From Achromobacter marplatensis (GTDB taxonomy: Bacteria; Pseudomonadota; Gammaproteobacteria; Burkholderiales; Burkholderiaceae_B), in contig NZ_NJIG01000001.1 of NCBI RefSeq assembly GCF_002209535.1, forward strand, positions 62,001 through 126,000: a stretch of DNA of 64,000 bases, in the 5' to 3' direction. Made by a program: the position numbers and the translations under genes. The notes beneath the pieces are model-generated. The model was not told where the DNA came from. It saw only the letters and a list, made by a program, of their open reading frames with translations, and ran no database searches. Below are positions 10,378 to 19,168 of this stretch, piece by piece. Within the stretch, counting starts at the first letter, position 1, and each line of letters starts with the position of its first letter.

Positions 10378-10758
10378 TTACGCGTATTGAGCCAATCCAT
10401 GGCCCATGGACCAGTTTTCCACGGCAACCTCGACAATGTTCACGAACACATCCTCGGGCCGTAAACCAGGATTGTCGCCGAGCCGCTGTACGATGCACTG
10501 GTACAACGCCTTCTTCTGCGCCACGCTCCGCGTGGCGTTAGCGGTAATTTGGATGAATACCAGATCGTCACTGCGTGCCACATCTAGATAGGATTTACTG
10601 TATCGAAAGTCAGCAGATTCATGTTGCGCGACAGTCATGAACTGGTCATCCTCGGGCACGTCGAACGTTTCCCGCATCGCTTGATAAACGCCGTCGCAGA
10701 GTGCCTGCCGATAAGCGGGAGACTTCCCGGTACGCAGGGAAATTTGGACAAATGGCAT
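10378..10758 (-). CDS. Tautomerase superfamily protein
   Basis: A 126-residue protein that begins MPFVQISLRTGKS; the proline exposed after removal of Met1 is the catalytic base of tautomerases. The body (EDDQFMTVAQHES, DLVFIQITANATRSVAQKKALY, DVFVNIVEVAVENWSMGHG) fits the two-unit tautomerase family of about 130 residues. The ATG at 10758 was chosen to place Pro2 correctly. It is divergent from the LysR gene at 10857, the usual arrangement for a LysR-controlled tautomerase. Confidence 0.85.
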   Translation of the reverse strand: MPFVQISLRTGKSPAYRQALCDGVYQAMRETFDVPEDDQFMTVAQHESADFRYSKSYLDVARSDDLVFIQITANATRSVAQKKALYQCIVQRLGDNPGLRPEDVFVNIVEVAVENWSMGHGLAQYA

Positions 10759-10797
10759 GACGATTCCTTTTTTGTGATTGTCAAGAGACAACACCTT

Positions 10798-10813
10798 ATG
10801 GTCTGTCAACCAT
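10798..10813. promoter_or_regulatory. Candidate LysR operator
   Basis: ATGGT CTGTCA ACCAT is an inverted repeat with 5-base arms containing a T-N11-A core, in the 98-base gap between the divergent tautomerase and LysR genes. Confidence 0.4.
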
Positions 10814-10856
10814 TTGAACAAGATGTGGAAAGAGATAATAGAGATGAGCTTTTGAA

Positions 10857-11714
10857 ATGAATGACCATCCTCTCGATATTGATGCTGTTCGGGCTTTTGT
10901 GCGTATTGCTGAATCTGGCAGCTTCACCCACGCGGCCGATAGCATGCGCATCACGCAGTCCGCAGTCAGCCTAAAACTTAAGCGCCTGGAGCAACGATTA
11001 GGCGCACGGCTCGTGGAGCGCACTCCTCGGCATGTCCAACTCTCTGCACATGGCGTTGCGTTTCTGGAGCAGGCAAGAGGTTTGCTGGACGCACATGATC
11101 GAGCGTTGAAATTGTGTGTGGGGGAGCGGCAGCGCTTGGCGATTGGGATCAGTGACCATGTCGCAGGGCCGGAGCTGCCAGCGCTGATCGCCCGTATGAA
11201 CGCCCAAGTGCCTCAAGTATTGATCGAAATTCGCATTGCTTCGTCGGTTGACTTGCTGCAACGATTTGATCGGCGCGAGTTAGATGCCGCCATCGTGCGC
11301 CTGGATACAGGCCGCAACGATGGTGAATTAGTAACGGATGAACCCTTCGGTTGGTTTGCCGCGCCCGGTTGGCAGCATCGCACGGCAGAGCCATTGCCAT
11401 TGGCTACGATGGCTGAGCCTTGCGGGGTGCGCGCAATGGCCGAACAGGCGCTCGACTTGGCGGGTATCCCCTGGAGGGAAGTATTTATCGGTGGCGGGGT
11501 TGCTGCAGTCGTTGCTGCGGTGATGGCAGGCCTGGGTGTGGCGGCGCTGGCCCCCCGCATGCTGCCATTCGGTGCGGAGGAGGTGGGCGGCAGGCTTCTG
11601 CTTCCTGAACTACCTCGTTTGCCGGTTCTACTGCATACAAGAACGCGCACAGGTCGGTTGCGCGATGCGCTGGATGCCCTGGCGGCTGAGTTCAGAAGCG
11701 TCGTTCGGGAATGA
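10857..11714 (+). CDS. LysR-family transcriptional regulator
   Basis: A 285-residue regulator. Residues 5-65 form the winged helix-turn-helix (IDAVRAFVRIAESGSFTHAA, ITQSAVSLKLKRLEQRLGARL); the rest is the periplasmic-binding-protein-like effector domain. It is divergent from the tautomerase gene, which it probably controls from the operator at 10798-10813. Effector unknown. Confidence 0.88.
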   Translation: MNDHPLDIDAVRAFVRIAESGSFTHAADSMRITQSAVSLKLKRLEQRLGARLVERTPRHVQLSAHGVAFLEQARGLLDAHDRALKLCVGERQRLAIGISDHVAGPELPALIARMNAQVPQVLIEIRIASSVDLLQRFDRRELDAAIVRLDTGRNDGELVTDEPFGWFAAPGWQHRTAEPLPLATMAEPCGVRAMAEQALDLAGIPWREVFIGGGVAAVVAAVMAGLGVAALAPRMLPFGAEEVGGRLLLPELPRLPVLLHTRTRTGRLRDALDALAAEFRSVVRE

Positions 11715-11768
11715 TGGAAAAGGCGTCACCTTGCGGTGTGCTGCTATTGCGTTCGCGTTGATAAAAAA

Positions 11769-13109
11769 TCAAATCGGAAAATGCTCGATGATGCTGCGCA
11801 CTTGCATTAAAACCGAGAAAAGATCCTCCATAGGCACTGAGCTTAAACCCAACCGCAATGCGTGTGGTGCATGCGGAGTCGTCGAATAGGCAGTCGCTTT
11901 GGACACGGCGATGTTGCGGTCGGCAAGCGCGGTGGCGATCCGATCCATTCTCAATTCGGAAGGCAGTCGCAGCCATAGAAATAGAGAGGACGGGTGAGTA
12001 ATGACGTCCATCCCATAAAAAACTTGGCGCGCGATGGTTTGTCTCTTAGATGCTTCCTGGCGCATTCTGTTTTCTTGTCGAGCAACGGTGCCGTCTGCGA
12101 TCCAGCGTGTACCTATGGCCGTGATGAGACTCGGCAGGCTCCAGTAGTTGGCACGAATCGTTGCCTTGATAGGGATCCGGTAGCTCTCGGGTGTGACGAC
12201 GAATCCGAAACGCAATCCGCTGGCCAAGCTCTTTGAGAGGCTTGCAATATAAAGCGTGCGTTCAGGCGCGAGCGTAACGAGTGCAGGAGGGGATTTCTTG
12301 GCCAGGTACGCGTAAGAAGCATCCTCGATTAGCAGACAATCGTGGTGCCGGGCAATATCCACCAAACGTTGGCGTTGACCGACTGTCAGTATCCAGCCCA
12401 GCGGGTTGTGCATGGTCGGCATAGCGTAGATAGCTCGTACTCGTTTGCGTTGACATAGCGTGTCGAGTGCATCTAGGTCTGGCCCCTTTGTGAGGCCGCG
12501 TACCGGTAGCAGCGCCAAGTGTTGAACTTGGGCCAGCATTTTGAATCCTGGGTAGGTCAGCGCATCGACGGCTACGGTATCGCCTGGGCTGAGTAAAGCG
12601 CGCGTGGTGACATCCAATCCCTGCTGAGCACCGTTCACCAAAAAAAGACCATCAGGCTCGGTCCGAATGCCGCGAGACTTGGCGAGGAAGTCGGCAACGA
12701 TCTGTCTTTCGTGCCTTCGACCGCCAGGCGGCTGTTGGTGTAGCAAGGCGGCAAGATCGCCAGAGAGCGACAGTTCCCGCAAGGTCCTGCGCAACAGATC
12801 TCCCTGGCCTGGCCATGTCGGATGATTGAAGGAGAGATCTACGGCAGTGGCGCTTTGTCGAGCTTCGTCGCCGCCATCCCATTCGTGTCGTTGAGGACGG
12901 TCGCGCACGAAAGTGCCACGTCCCGTCTCGCCCACGACCAGCCCTATCGCTTTGAGGCGGGTGTACACCTTGCTCGCCGAGGCAATCGCAATGCCGTGCT
13001 GTGCGGCCAGTTGGCGATGGGTTGGCAGCAGAGTGCCTGGAGGTAGCTTGCCGCTGCGGATGTCGGCTGCCATGCCTTCAATCAGGCGGGAGATGGACGA
13101 AACCGGCAT
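11769..13109 (-). CDS. MocR/PdxR-type regulator (GntR helix-turn-helix fused to aminotransferase)
   Basis: A 446-residue MocR protein. Residues 5-70 are a GntR winged helix (PTHRQLAAQHGIAIASASKVYTRL by motif), and from about 95 an aminotransferase class I domain follows, with the PLP lysine K293 in IASLSKSLASGLR and the ligand segment NPLGWILTVGQRQRL. MocR proteins sense PLP or amino-compounds and activate a divergent gene; here that gene is the thioesterase at 13191. A perfect GACAAT / ATTGTC inverted repeat lies between them. Confidence 0.88.
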   Translation of the reverse strand: MPVSSISRLIEGMAADIRSGKLPPGTLLPTHRQLAAQHGIAIASASKVYTRLKAIGLVVGETGRGTFVRDRPQRHEWDGGDEARQSATAVDLSFNHPTWPGQGDLLRRTLRELSLSGDLAALLHQQPPGGRRHERQIVADFLAKSRGIRTEPDGLFLVNGAQQGLDVTTRALLSPGDTVAVDALTYPGFKMLAQVQHLALLPVRGLTKGPDLDALDTLCQRKRVRAIYAMPTMHNPLGWILTVGQRQRLVDIARHHDCLLIEDASYAYLAKKSPPALVTLAPERTLYIASLSKSLASGLRFGFVVTPESYRIPIKATIRANYWSLPSLITAIGTRWIADGTVARQENRMRQEASKRQTIARQVFYGMDVITHPSSLFLWLRLPSELRMDRIATALADRNIAVSKATAYSTTPHAPHALRLGLSSVPMEDLFSVLMQVRSIIEHFPI

Positions 13110-13122
13110 GAACCGTAATTAG

Positions 13123-13140
13123 GACAATTTTTTGATTGTC
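13123..13140. promoter_or_regulatory. Candidate MocR operator
   Basis: GACAAT-N6-ATTGTC (13123-13128 and 13135-13140), a perfect 6-base inverted repeat in the 81-base divergent region between the MocR gene and the thioesterase gene. Confidence 0.4.
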
Positions 13141-13190
13141 TTATTCTACGCTTTTAGACTTGTGGACGACATTAACGACAGGAAATTCTT

Positions 13191-13676
13191 ATGACGAGCC
13201 GAGGTCAACATTTGCCCGTACTGGAGTACTTGCAGCGCCAATTGGACGGTTTGCTGGGGGAGGGCGACAGGACTCATATGCGCTACCCCACAGCCATTTC
13301 CCAGTTGTTGAAATTTCGCATTGTTTCGATTTCAGAAGCTGACGCCGAGATTGAACTCGATGCGGATGCTGCCATACACGGAAATCAGCAGGGAACCGTT
13401 CACGGTGGATTGCTATGCGAACTGGCAGACGCCGCCATCGGCACTGCACATTCCACTTTGATAAAGGAAGGCGAGAGCTTTACCAGCATTGATCTCAAGG
13501 CGTCATTCTTGCGTCCCGTGTGGCAGTCTCAGCTACGTGCCCATGCCTGGGCAACCCATCGCGGCAAGACAATCAGCCACTACCGGTGTGTGATCCGGCG
13601 TGAAGACGACAAGGTCGTGGCGAGCATTGAGAGCGCTGTGATGACGCTGCGAGATGAGCGCGCACGCGGACGGTGA
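13191..13676 (+). CDS. PaaI-family hotdog thioesterase
   Basis: A 161-residue single hotdog domain. The segment GTVHGGLLCELADAAIGTAH contains the HGG catalytic motif and the following helix acid of PaaI-type acyl-CoA thioesterases; TSIDLKASFLRPVW is the matching second strand. It would hydrolyse acyl- or aryl-CoA thioesters in the cytoplasm. It is divergent from, and probably controlled by, the MocR regulator. Confidence 0.85.
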   Translation: MTSRGQHLPVLEYLQRQLDGLLGEGDRTHMRYPTAISQLLKFRIVSISEADAEIELDADAAIHGNQQGTVHGGLLCELADAAIGTAHSTLIKEGESFTSIDLKASFLRPVWQSQLRAHAWATHRGKTISHYRCVIRREDDKVVASIESAVMTLRDERARGR

Positions 13677-13716
13677 AGGAAGCAGCGCGACGCCTACTGG
13701 CACCCCGGAAGGGAAT

Positions 13717-14607
13717 TCATGAAGGGGTACCGTCAGGCGTGCGATGTTCGAGGGCACGAATGACCGCGATCATGTCTTGGGCCCCAAGTCCTAGTGCTTC
13801 CGTTTCGCCATAAAGTGCATGACAAATATCCAAAAGCGGTGACGCAATTCCAATGCTCCGTGCAGATTCAGCAACTAAGCGGCTGTTTTTCAAGACATCG
13901 GTAATGGCCGCCTGTACCGAAAAATCCTGCGTGGCAAGCTTTTCTATTTTTATGCGCGATACGTCACTTGCCATCGGGCCAGCATTCAATGCGTGAGAAA
14001 ATTTCGCCAGTGGAATCCCGTGGCTCTGAGCGAAATGCGTGGCTTCGGCCAACCCCGTTACCATGGTGATGAGAAACAGATTGACCGCAAGTTTCATCGT
14101 CAGGGCATTTGGCACGTCGCCGCACAGAATGCTCTCTCGATACAAGGGCTGGAGGAGGTCGCGCACGGCAACCACGTGCTCCTCGGAGCCGGCCAGCATC
14201 ATGACAAGCTGCCCCGCTTCCGCCGGCTTGCGAGATCCTGATACCGGCGCCTCGACGTAGTGGCCATTGTGCGCGTTGATCTCTATAGCCAGCCCCTGCG
14301 AGTACTCGGCGGATGTCGTACTCATGTTCACGATCAGATGTCCACTCACGAGATCGTTGAACTTGGATGTCCGCCTTCCGAGAACATCGTCTATGGCCCC
14401 TTCGTTAGCTAGCATGAGCAGAATGGTTGGACACTTGGAGGCCAGTTCTTCAGGGCTACTGACAACGCTTGCTCCCGCTTCACGCAGCGTGTCGTACTGA
14501 GTGCTTGAGCGGCTCCACACCATCAACGGCATTCCGGCGTGCGCCAAGTTAAGCGCCATGGGGGTTCCCATCACGCCCAAACCGATAAAACCAACGTTTG
14601 CATGCAT
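13717..14607 (-). CDS. NAD(P)-dependent 3-hydroxyacid (HIBADH-type) dehydrogenase
   Basis: A 296-residue beta-hydroxyacid dehydrogenase. The Rossmann motif GFIGLGVMGTPMALNL is at residues 6-21, the substrate loop VEAPVSGSRKPAEAGQL at about 118-134, and the catalytic lysine is K172 in ALTMKLAVNLFL. Members include tartronate semialdehyde reductase, 3-hydroxyisobutyrate dehydrogenase and glyoxylate reductase; the sequence alone does not separate them. It converges on the thioesterase gene and follows dxs on the reverse strand after 118 bases. Confidence 0.85.
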   Translation of the reverse strand: MHANVGFIGLGVMGTPMALNLAHAGMPLMVWSRSSTQYDTLREAGASVVSSPEELASKCPTILLMLANEGAIDDVLGRRTSKFNDLVSGHLIVNMSTTSAEYSQGLAIEINAHNGHYVEAPVSGSRKPAEAGQLVMMLAGSEEHVVAVRDLLQPLYRESILCGDVPNALTMKLAVNLFLITMVTGLAEATHFAQSHGIPLAKFSHALNAGPMASDVSRIKIEKLATQDFSVQAAITDVLKNSRLVAESARSIGIASPLLDICHALYGETEALGLGAQDMIAVIRALEHRTPDGTPS

Positions 14608-14725
14608 CTCACGGCTCCTGAAAAAATTTCATCGATTTTTGTTAAACAGGAATAGCGGTATCTTGACCTCTATTTGATAGGCGCGCCCGCGTCGATCACT
14701 GCGGCGTGTTGGCTTGGAAAGTCAA

Positions 14726-16618
14726 TCATGGATTGGCCACATTCTCAGACAGTGCAATCTGAAAACGCTTGCGAATCGACTTGGCGATGCCCGCACTATC
14801 GAGCCCACAATCAGCCAATAGCTTGAGAGGATCTCCATGATCGATAAGGTGATCAGGCAATCCGAGTTGTAGTACGGGCAGGTTTACACCCCGCGCGAAC
14901 AAGGCCTCGGCACATGCGGATCCCGCGCCTCCCATGACGCAGCCTTCCTCAATCGTCACGATGGCATCATGCGTAGCCGCCAAGTGGCGCACCAGATCGG
15001 TGTCGAGGGGCTTGATGAAACGCATGTTTGCTACCGTTGCGTCGATCAATTCTGCTGCGCCAACTGCTGGCTCGACCATGGAGCCAAACGCGAGGATAGC
15101 GATGCGCATCTTCGACAATTGAGAGGCATGCCGGAGCGTTTGTCCTTTGCCGATTGGAATCGTCGTCATCTCCTTGATGATCTCGACTCCTGTGCCAGCG
15201 CCACGGGGATAGCGAACGGCGGCCGGTGTCGCTTGCTGTAGAGCGGTGTACAGCATTTGACGGCATTCGTTTTCATTCGACGCCGCCATGATCATCATGT
15301 TGGGGATGCAGCGCAGGAATGCCAAGTCATAGCTGCCAAGGTGGGTCGCGCCATCAGCGCCGACGACCCCCGCTCGATCGATAGCAAAGACAACGGGCAG
15401 ATTTTGTAGCGCAACATCATGAATGAGCTGGTCGTATGCCCGCTGAAGAAATGTCGAATAAATAGCCACAACAGGCTTCAAGCCGTCGGCTGCCAGGCCT
15501 GCTGCAAAGGTCACCGCATGCTGTTCCGCGATACCCACGTCAAAGTATCGGTGGGGAAAGCGCTTCTCGAACTCAACCATTCCAGAACCTTCACGCATGG
15601 CCGGCGTAATGCCCACCACGCGCGAGTCCCGTTCTGCTGCGTCGCATAGCCACTCTCCAAAAACCTGCGAATAGGTTTTTTTCTGTGGCGTTTCCGACGC
15701 CTTTATCCCTTCTTTCACATCGAATTTTCCTGGGCCGTGATATAGCACCGGATCGCCTTCAGCGAAGGAGTAACCGTGTCCCTTTTTTGTCACGACATGC
15801 AGGAACTGCGGGCCGTGCAGGTGTTTGATGTTTTCCAGCACTGGAATGAGCGACTCCAGATCGTGACCGTCTATCGGCCCGATATAGTTGAACCCAAACT
15901 CCTCGAACAGCGTGGCGGGAACAATCATTCCTTTCGCGTGTGATTCAAGCCTGCGTGCCAGCTCACGCATGGGTGGCGCGAAATTCAAGGCGTGTCCTGC
16001 GCCAGTACGCGTCGCCGCGTAAAAACGGCCCGACATCAGGCGAGAAAGGTAGCGATTCAATGCGCCGACAGGCGGCGAGATCGACATGTCATTGTCATTC
16101 AGAATCACAATGAACGGCATACCTTTTGCGGCGCCAACATTGTTCATCGCTTCAAATGCCATGCCAGCCGTCATTGCACCATCACCGATGACGGCAATCG
16201 AATGGCGTTTCACCTTTTGCAGTTTTGCGGCGATAGCCATGCCGAGCGCGGCCGAGATGGACGTGCTTGAATGAGCCGTGCCGAACGCGTCGTATTCTGA
16301 TTCGGCCCGCATGGGAAAGCCTGAAATTCCGTTAGGCTGCCGCAACGTGTGCATTCGCGTTCGCCGGCCCGTAAGAATCTTGTGCGGATAGGTCTGATGG
16401 CCCACATCCCAGACAATCCTATCGTGAGGGGTATCGAATACGTAGTGCAGAGCGATGGTCAACTCGACCACTCCCAGATTCGGCGACAAGTGGCCCCCGG
16501 TCTGTGAAACGCTGTTGAGCATGAACGTGCGCAGTTCATGCGTCAGCTGCGGCAAATCGCGACGGTGAAGGTGCCTGAGATCTGACGGGGTATCGATACT
16601 GCTCAACAAATCGTCCAT
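14726..16618 (-). CDS. dxs: 1-deoxy-D-xylulose-5-phosphate synthase
   Basis: A 630-residue DXS, full length. It condenses pyruvate and glyceraldehyde 3-phosphate to DXP, the entry to the MEP isoprenoid pathway and a precursor of thiamin and PLP. Visible hallmarks are [47 protein letters not shown], the thiamin diphosphate/Mg motif [16 protein letters not shown], and [23 protein letters not shown]. The ATG at 16618 fits the family start. There is no ispA or xseB beside it, and it sits in the accessory segment, so it may be a second copy besides a housekeeping dxs elsewhere. Confidence 0.92.
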   Translation of the reverse strand: MDDLLSSIDTPSDLRHLHRRDLPQLTHELRTFMLNSVSQTGGHLSPNLGVVELTIALHYVFDTPHDRIVWDVGHQTYPHKILTGRRTRMHTLRQPNGISGFPMRAESEYDAFGTAHSSTSISAALGMAIAAKLQKVKRHSIAVIGDGAMTAGMAFEAMNNVGAAKGMPFIVILNDNDMSISPPVGALNRYLSRLMSGRFYAATRTGAGHALNFAPPMRELARRLESHAKGMIVPATLFEEFGFNYIGPIDGHDLESLIPVLENIKHLHGPQFLHVVTKKGHGYSFAEGDPVLYHGPGKFDVKEGIKASETPQKKTYSQVFGEWLCDAAERDSRVVGITPAMREGSGMVEFEKRFPHRYFDVGIAEQHAVTFAAGLAADGLKPVVAIYSTFLQRAYDQLIHDVALQNLPVVFAIDRAGVVGADGATHLGSYDLAFLRCIPNMMIMAASNENECRQMLYTALQQATPAAVRYPRGAGTGVEIIKEMTTIPIGKGQTLRHASQLSKMRIAILAFGSMVEPAVGAAELIDATVANMRFIKPLDTDLVRHLAATHDAIVTIEEGCVMGGAGSACAEALFARGVNLPVLQLGLPDHLIDHGDPLKLLADCGLDSAGIAKSIRKRFQIALSENVANP

Positions 16619-16787
16619 GGTTGTTGTGTATGCATATGGGATTGTTGCGGGGGTCAATGCTTTCCGGATCGAGGTTGGTCGATCAGGTAGTGGGCGTACG
16701 AACGACCTTCGACCGTCGTGACAGTCTTCGGCTCGTCCAGCTACGCCCGGGTGTCTTGCCTTCTTGCAGGACTTGATATCCTGACAT

Positions 16788-16822
16788 ACGATTGCTAATG
16801 CAACGATTGTAAATGCAATCGT
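16788..16822. promoter_or_regulatory. Tandem 15-bp repeat with inverted repeat upstream of the GST gene
   Basis: ACGATTGCTAATGCA (16788-16802) is followed at once by ACGATTGTAAATGCA (16803-16817), two mismatches apart, then ATCGT, so that ACGATTG (16803-16809) and CAATCGT (16816-16822) form a perfect inverted repeat. It ends 20 bases before the GST start and looks like an operator in the dxs/GST divergent region. Confidence 0.45.
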
Positions 16823-16842
16823 GATCAACAACAAGGATAGCT

Positions 16843-17511
16843 ATGACACAGGCTAGCGATCTCGCGTTCTATACCGCGAACACACCCAATGGGCAGAAGG
16901 TCAGTATCTTTCTTAAAGAGGCCAGATTGGCTTATGAGCAGTTCGACCTTGATCTTGACAAAGGAGAGCAGCATCAACCTGACTTCCTCAAGATCAACCC
17001 GAACGGCAAGATCCCCGCCATCATTGATCGGCAAGCCGGCCTGGCCGTTTTCGAGTCTGGCGCTATCCTTTCTTATCTGTCGTCGAAGACGGGGTGCCTG
17101 TTGCCTGCGACGGAAGCTGAAAACGTCGCCGTGCAGCAATGGCTACATTTTCAGATTGGAGGCATCGGTCCAATGTTGGGGCAGCTGTGGTGGTTTTTGC
17201 ATGCCTCGAAAATGGGCAATACCGAAGCCATACAGCGGTACCAGAAGCAATCGCTTCGTCTTTACCAAGTCGTGGATGCCCGCCTGAGCGAATCCACTTT
17301 CATCGCCTCTGAAAATTACAGCATCGCCGATATTGCTGCCTTCACCTGGCTTAGAACGTGGGGTGAGTTGAACCTGGATATCACTCCGTACTCGCATGTA
17401 CAGGGTTGGCTCGAAGTGATCGCTGCTCGACCCGCGGTACAGGCAGGACTGCTTGCAAGTGAGCCGGGCTCCAGAAATACCGCCGAACGGTTAACTTCTG
17501 TGGAGGGATGA
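16843..17511 (+). CDS. Glutathione S-transferase
   Basis: A 222-residue GST. The N-terminal thioredoxin-like domain has FYTANTPNGQKVSIFLKEA, NPNGKIPAIID with the cis-proline, and VFESGAILSYLSSKTG, the glutathione gamma-glutamyl site (E-S). The C-terminal helical domain contains YSIADIAAFTWLRTW, the N-capping box. The closest named relatives of this style are YfcG/YghU-like and Ure2-like bacterial GSTs. An AAGGA ribosome site precedes ATG 16843. The SMR transporter gene starts 4 bases after its stop, so the two are one operon. Confidence 0.9.
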   Translation: MTQASDLAFYTANTPNGQKVSIFLKEARLAYEQFDLDLDKGEQHQPDFLKINPNGKIPAIIDRQAGLAVFESGAILSYLSSKTGCLLPATEAENVAVQQWLHFQIGGIGPMLGQLWWFLHASKMGNTEAIQRYQKQSLRLYQVVDARLSESTFIASENYSIADIAAFTWLRTWGELNLDITPYSHVQGWLEVIAARPAVQAGLLASEPGSRNTAERLTSVEG

Positions 17512-17515
17512 GACC

Positions 17516-17839
17516 GTGGCGTGGACTTATCTGCTTCTTGCCGCAGCCCTGGAAATCGTGATGGGCATTTCTCTCAAGTTGAACGCGGGGTGGACCAGGT
17601 TGGGGCCAAGTCTCGTCGCCGTGGTGGCGGGGTTGGGCAGCATCTACCTGCTGGCTTTGGCCTTACGCTCGTTGCCCGTTGGGATGGCCTATGTCATCTG
17701 GACGGGCATCGGCACGATTGGATTGATCCTGGTAGGTGTGTTGGCATTTCAAGAGGAGATGAACTGGCTTCGGATGTTCTTCCTCGGATTAACGGCTATC
17801 GGAATCATTGGATTGCGTTTTTCCGTAGCGACGGCCTGA
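17516..17839 (+). CDS. SMR-family transporter (SugE/Gdx-like)
   Basis: A 107-residue inner-membrane protein with four hydrophobic helices. The glutamate essential for proton coupling is E13 in AAALEIVMGISLK, and the LPVGMAYVIWTGIG segment is the signature of the SugE/Gdx guanidinium subgroup more than of EmrE. The start is GTG at 17516, fixed by the 4-base gap to the GST stop and by the family start (xWxYLLLA). Export of guanidinium or quaternary ammonium compounds is inferred from the subgroup. Confidence 0.85.
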   Translation: MAWTYLLLAAALEIVMGISLKLNAGWTRLGPSLVAVVAGLGSIYLLALALRSLPVGMAYVIWTGIGTIGLILVGVLAFQEEMNWLRMFFLGLTAIGIIGLRFSVATA

Positions 17840-18139
17840 CGCGGTGGGAAGACATACGGTGGAATTTCGACACGTGCGCTTTTTTTTGGCTGTGGCCGAA
17901 GAACGTCATTTTGCTCGGGCAGCAGAGCAGCTCCCTGTCGAATTGAAAGAGAATTTGGGCATGGCCGGCGTCGCCAGCACACTAGGGTTATCCGGGATTC
18001 TTTATGCTTAAAGTTTTGTGAAGAATGAGCGGCAGATGCAGGGCTGCCGCCGCGATGAGGCATCACGGCGGTTCACCGGGGTGCGGCACCTGACGCACCG
18101 TACGCAGGTCGCGCGGTGGCGCCCGGTAAGGAGAATCGC
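17840..18139. other. Intergenic segment with the LysR breakpoint
   Basis: Apart from the 25-codon LysR remnant at 17859-17933 I see no gene, terminator or repeat here. GC content rises again towards 18050, consistent with a return to the native chromosome. Confidence 0.5.
17859..18011 (+). pseudogene. Truncated LysR-family gene (first 25 codons only)
   Basis: From GTG 17859 the frame reads MEFRHVRFFLAVAEERHF then ARAAEQL, the exact start of a LysR winged helix of the CbbR/BenM subgroup. After codon 25 the similarity stops abruptly and the frame continues with unrelated residues to a stop at 18011. It is too short to be listed as a gene by usual length limits. It marks a breakpoint at about 17934, and with the remnants at 7.1-8.0 kb it brackets the accessory segment. 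Confidence 0.8.
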
Positions 18140-19123
18140 ATGCTGCTGCGTAGACATTGCCTGGCCATAATGATGCTGGCGCTGACGGGCTGGGCGACGG
18201 GCAGCCATGCGCAAACGCCGTCTCAGGTCTGGCCCGCCAAGCCGGTTCGCCTGGTCGTGGGGCTGGCCCCTGGCGGGCTGGTCGACGTGCTGGCGCGTAC
18301 GGTACAGCCGCATTTGGCCGAGGCCCTGAAGCAGACGGTGATCGTGGAGAATCGGGGCGGCGCGGGCGGCAACGTGGCGGGCGCCGAGGTCGTGCGCAAC
18401 GGCGGAGACAATCACACCTTCTTGCTTAATCCGTCGACGACTGAATCAGTCAACCCGCTGATGTTCACCAGCATGCCGTTCGATCCGCAGCGGGACCTGC
18501 GGCCGGTCGCTTTGTTGGCCAACAGCCAGTTGTTCCTGTTCGTCCGGTCCTCGCTGGGCGTCGATACGCTCGAAGCGTTTGTCGAATACGCGCGCAAGCA
18601 GCCCAATCCGCTCAACTATGGGTCGGCCGGCAACGGCACGACGCCGCATCTGGCAGGCGAGCTGCTCAAGCAGGCTACCCGCATGCAGGCCACCCATGCG
18701 CCATATCGCGGCGTGGCGCCGGCGATACAAGACCTGGCCGCAGGCCAGATCGACTTTGCGTTTGGACCGGCCACGGTCTTTCCCATGGTGCAAGCGGGCA
18801 AGCTGAAGGTGCTGGCGGTGGCAAGCAGGCAACGGGCTGCTGTCGCGCCCGACATCCGCACCTTTTCTGAGGCCGGCATTGACGGCGTTTTCGCGGACAG
18901 CCTGTTCGGCGTGTATGCCGCCGCCGGCACCCGCGATGATGTGGTCGCTCGCATGAACGGCGAAATCAACAAGGTGCTGGCGCGGCCGGAGATCAAGGCG
19001 CGCTTCCTCGACGCGGGCGCCGAGGCGCTACCGCTGAGCGTGGCCGACTACGCCGCACGTGTGCAGGACGAGAAGAAATTGTTCGCCCCATTGATGAAGT
19101 CGTTGGGGTTGAAGGAACAGTAG
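18140..19123 (+). CDS. Bug-type tripartite tricarboxylate transporter substrate-binding protein
   Basis: A 327-residue periplasmic binding protein with a Sec signal peptide (RRHCLAIMMLALTGWATG, cleavage after SHAQ). The family marks are WPAKPVRLVVGLAPGGLVDVLAR, VENRGGAGGNVAGAEVV, LNYGSAGNGTTPHLAGELLK and HAPYRGVAPAIQDLAAGQID. Bug (TctC) proteins bind small carboxylates or amides and are greatly expanded in Bordetella and Achromobacter. No TctA/TctB genes are next to it, which is usual for orphan Bug genes. AAGGAG at 18128 fixes ATG 18140. Ligand unknown. Confidence 0.9.
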   Translation: MLLRRHCLAIMMLALTGWATGSHAQTPSQVWPAKPVRLVVGLAPGGLVDVLARTVQPHLAEALKQTVIVENRGGAGGNVAGAEVVRNGGDNHTFLLNPSTTESVNPLMFTSMPFDPQRDLRPVALLANSQLFLFVRSSLGVDTLEAFVEYARKQPNPLNYGSAGNGTTPHLAGELLKQATRMQATHAPYRGVAPAIQDLAAGQIDFAFGPATVFPMVQAGKLKVLAVASRQRAAVAPDIRTFSEAGIDGVFADSLFGVYAAAGTRDDVVARMNGEINKVLARPEIKARFLDAGAEALPLSVADYAARVQDEKKLFAPLMKSLGLKEQ

Positions 19124-19168
19124 GTAGAACAACGATCCCTTCACCCCCCTTACCACTTCAGCTCAACA

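Noticed and set aside
7141-18011. The two LysR remnants as halves of one gene split by an insertion
   Set aside because: They are on opposite strands, cover non-adjoining parts (from about residue 85 onward and residues 1-25) and belong to different subgroups (GcvA-like and CbbR/BenM-like).
6960-18100. Attachment-site duplication of the guaA 3' end
   Set aside because: I looked for a second copy of the guaA terminal sequence (ending TTGAGTGGGAGTGA) near 18 kb and found none, and no integrase gene is present.
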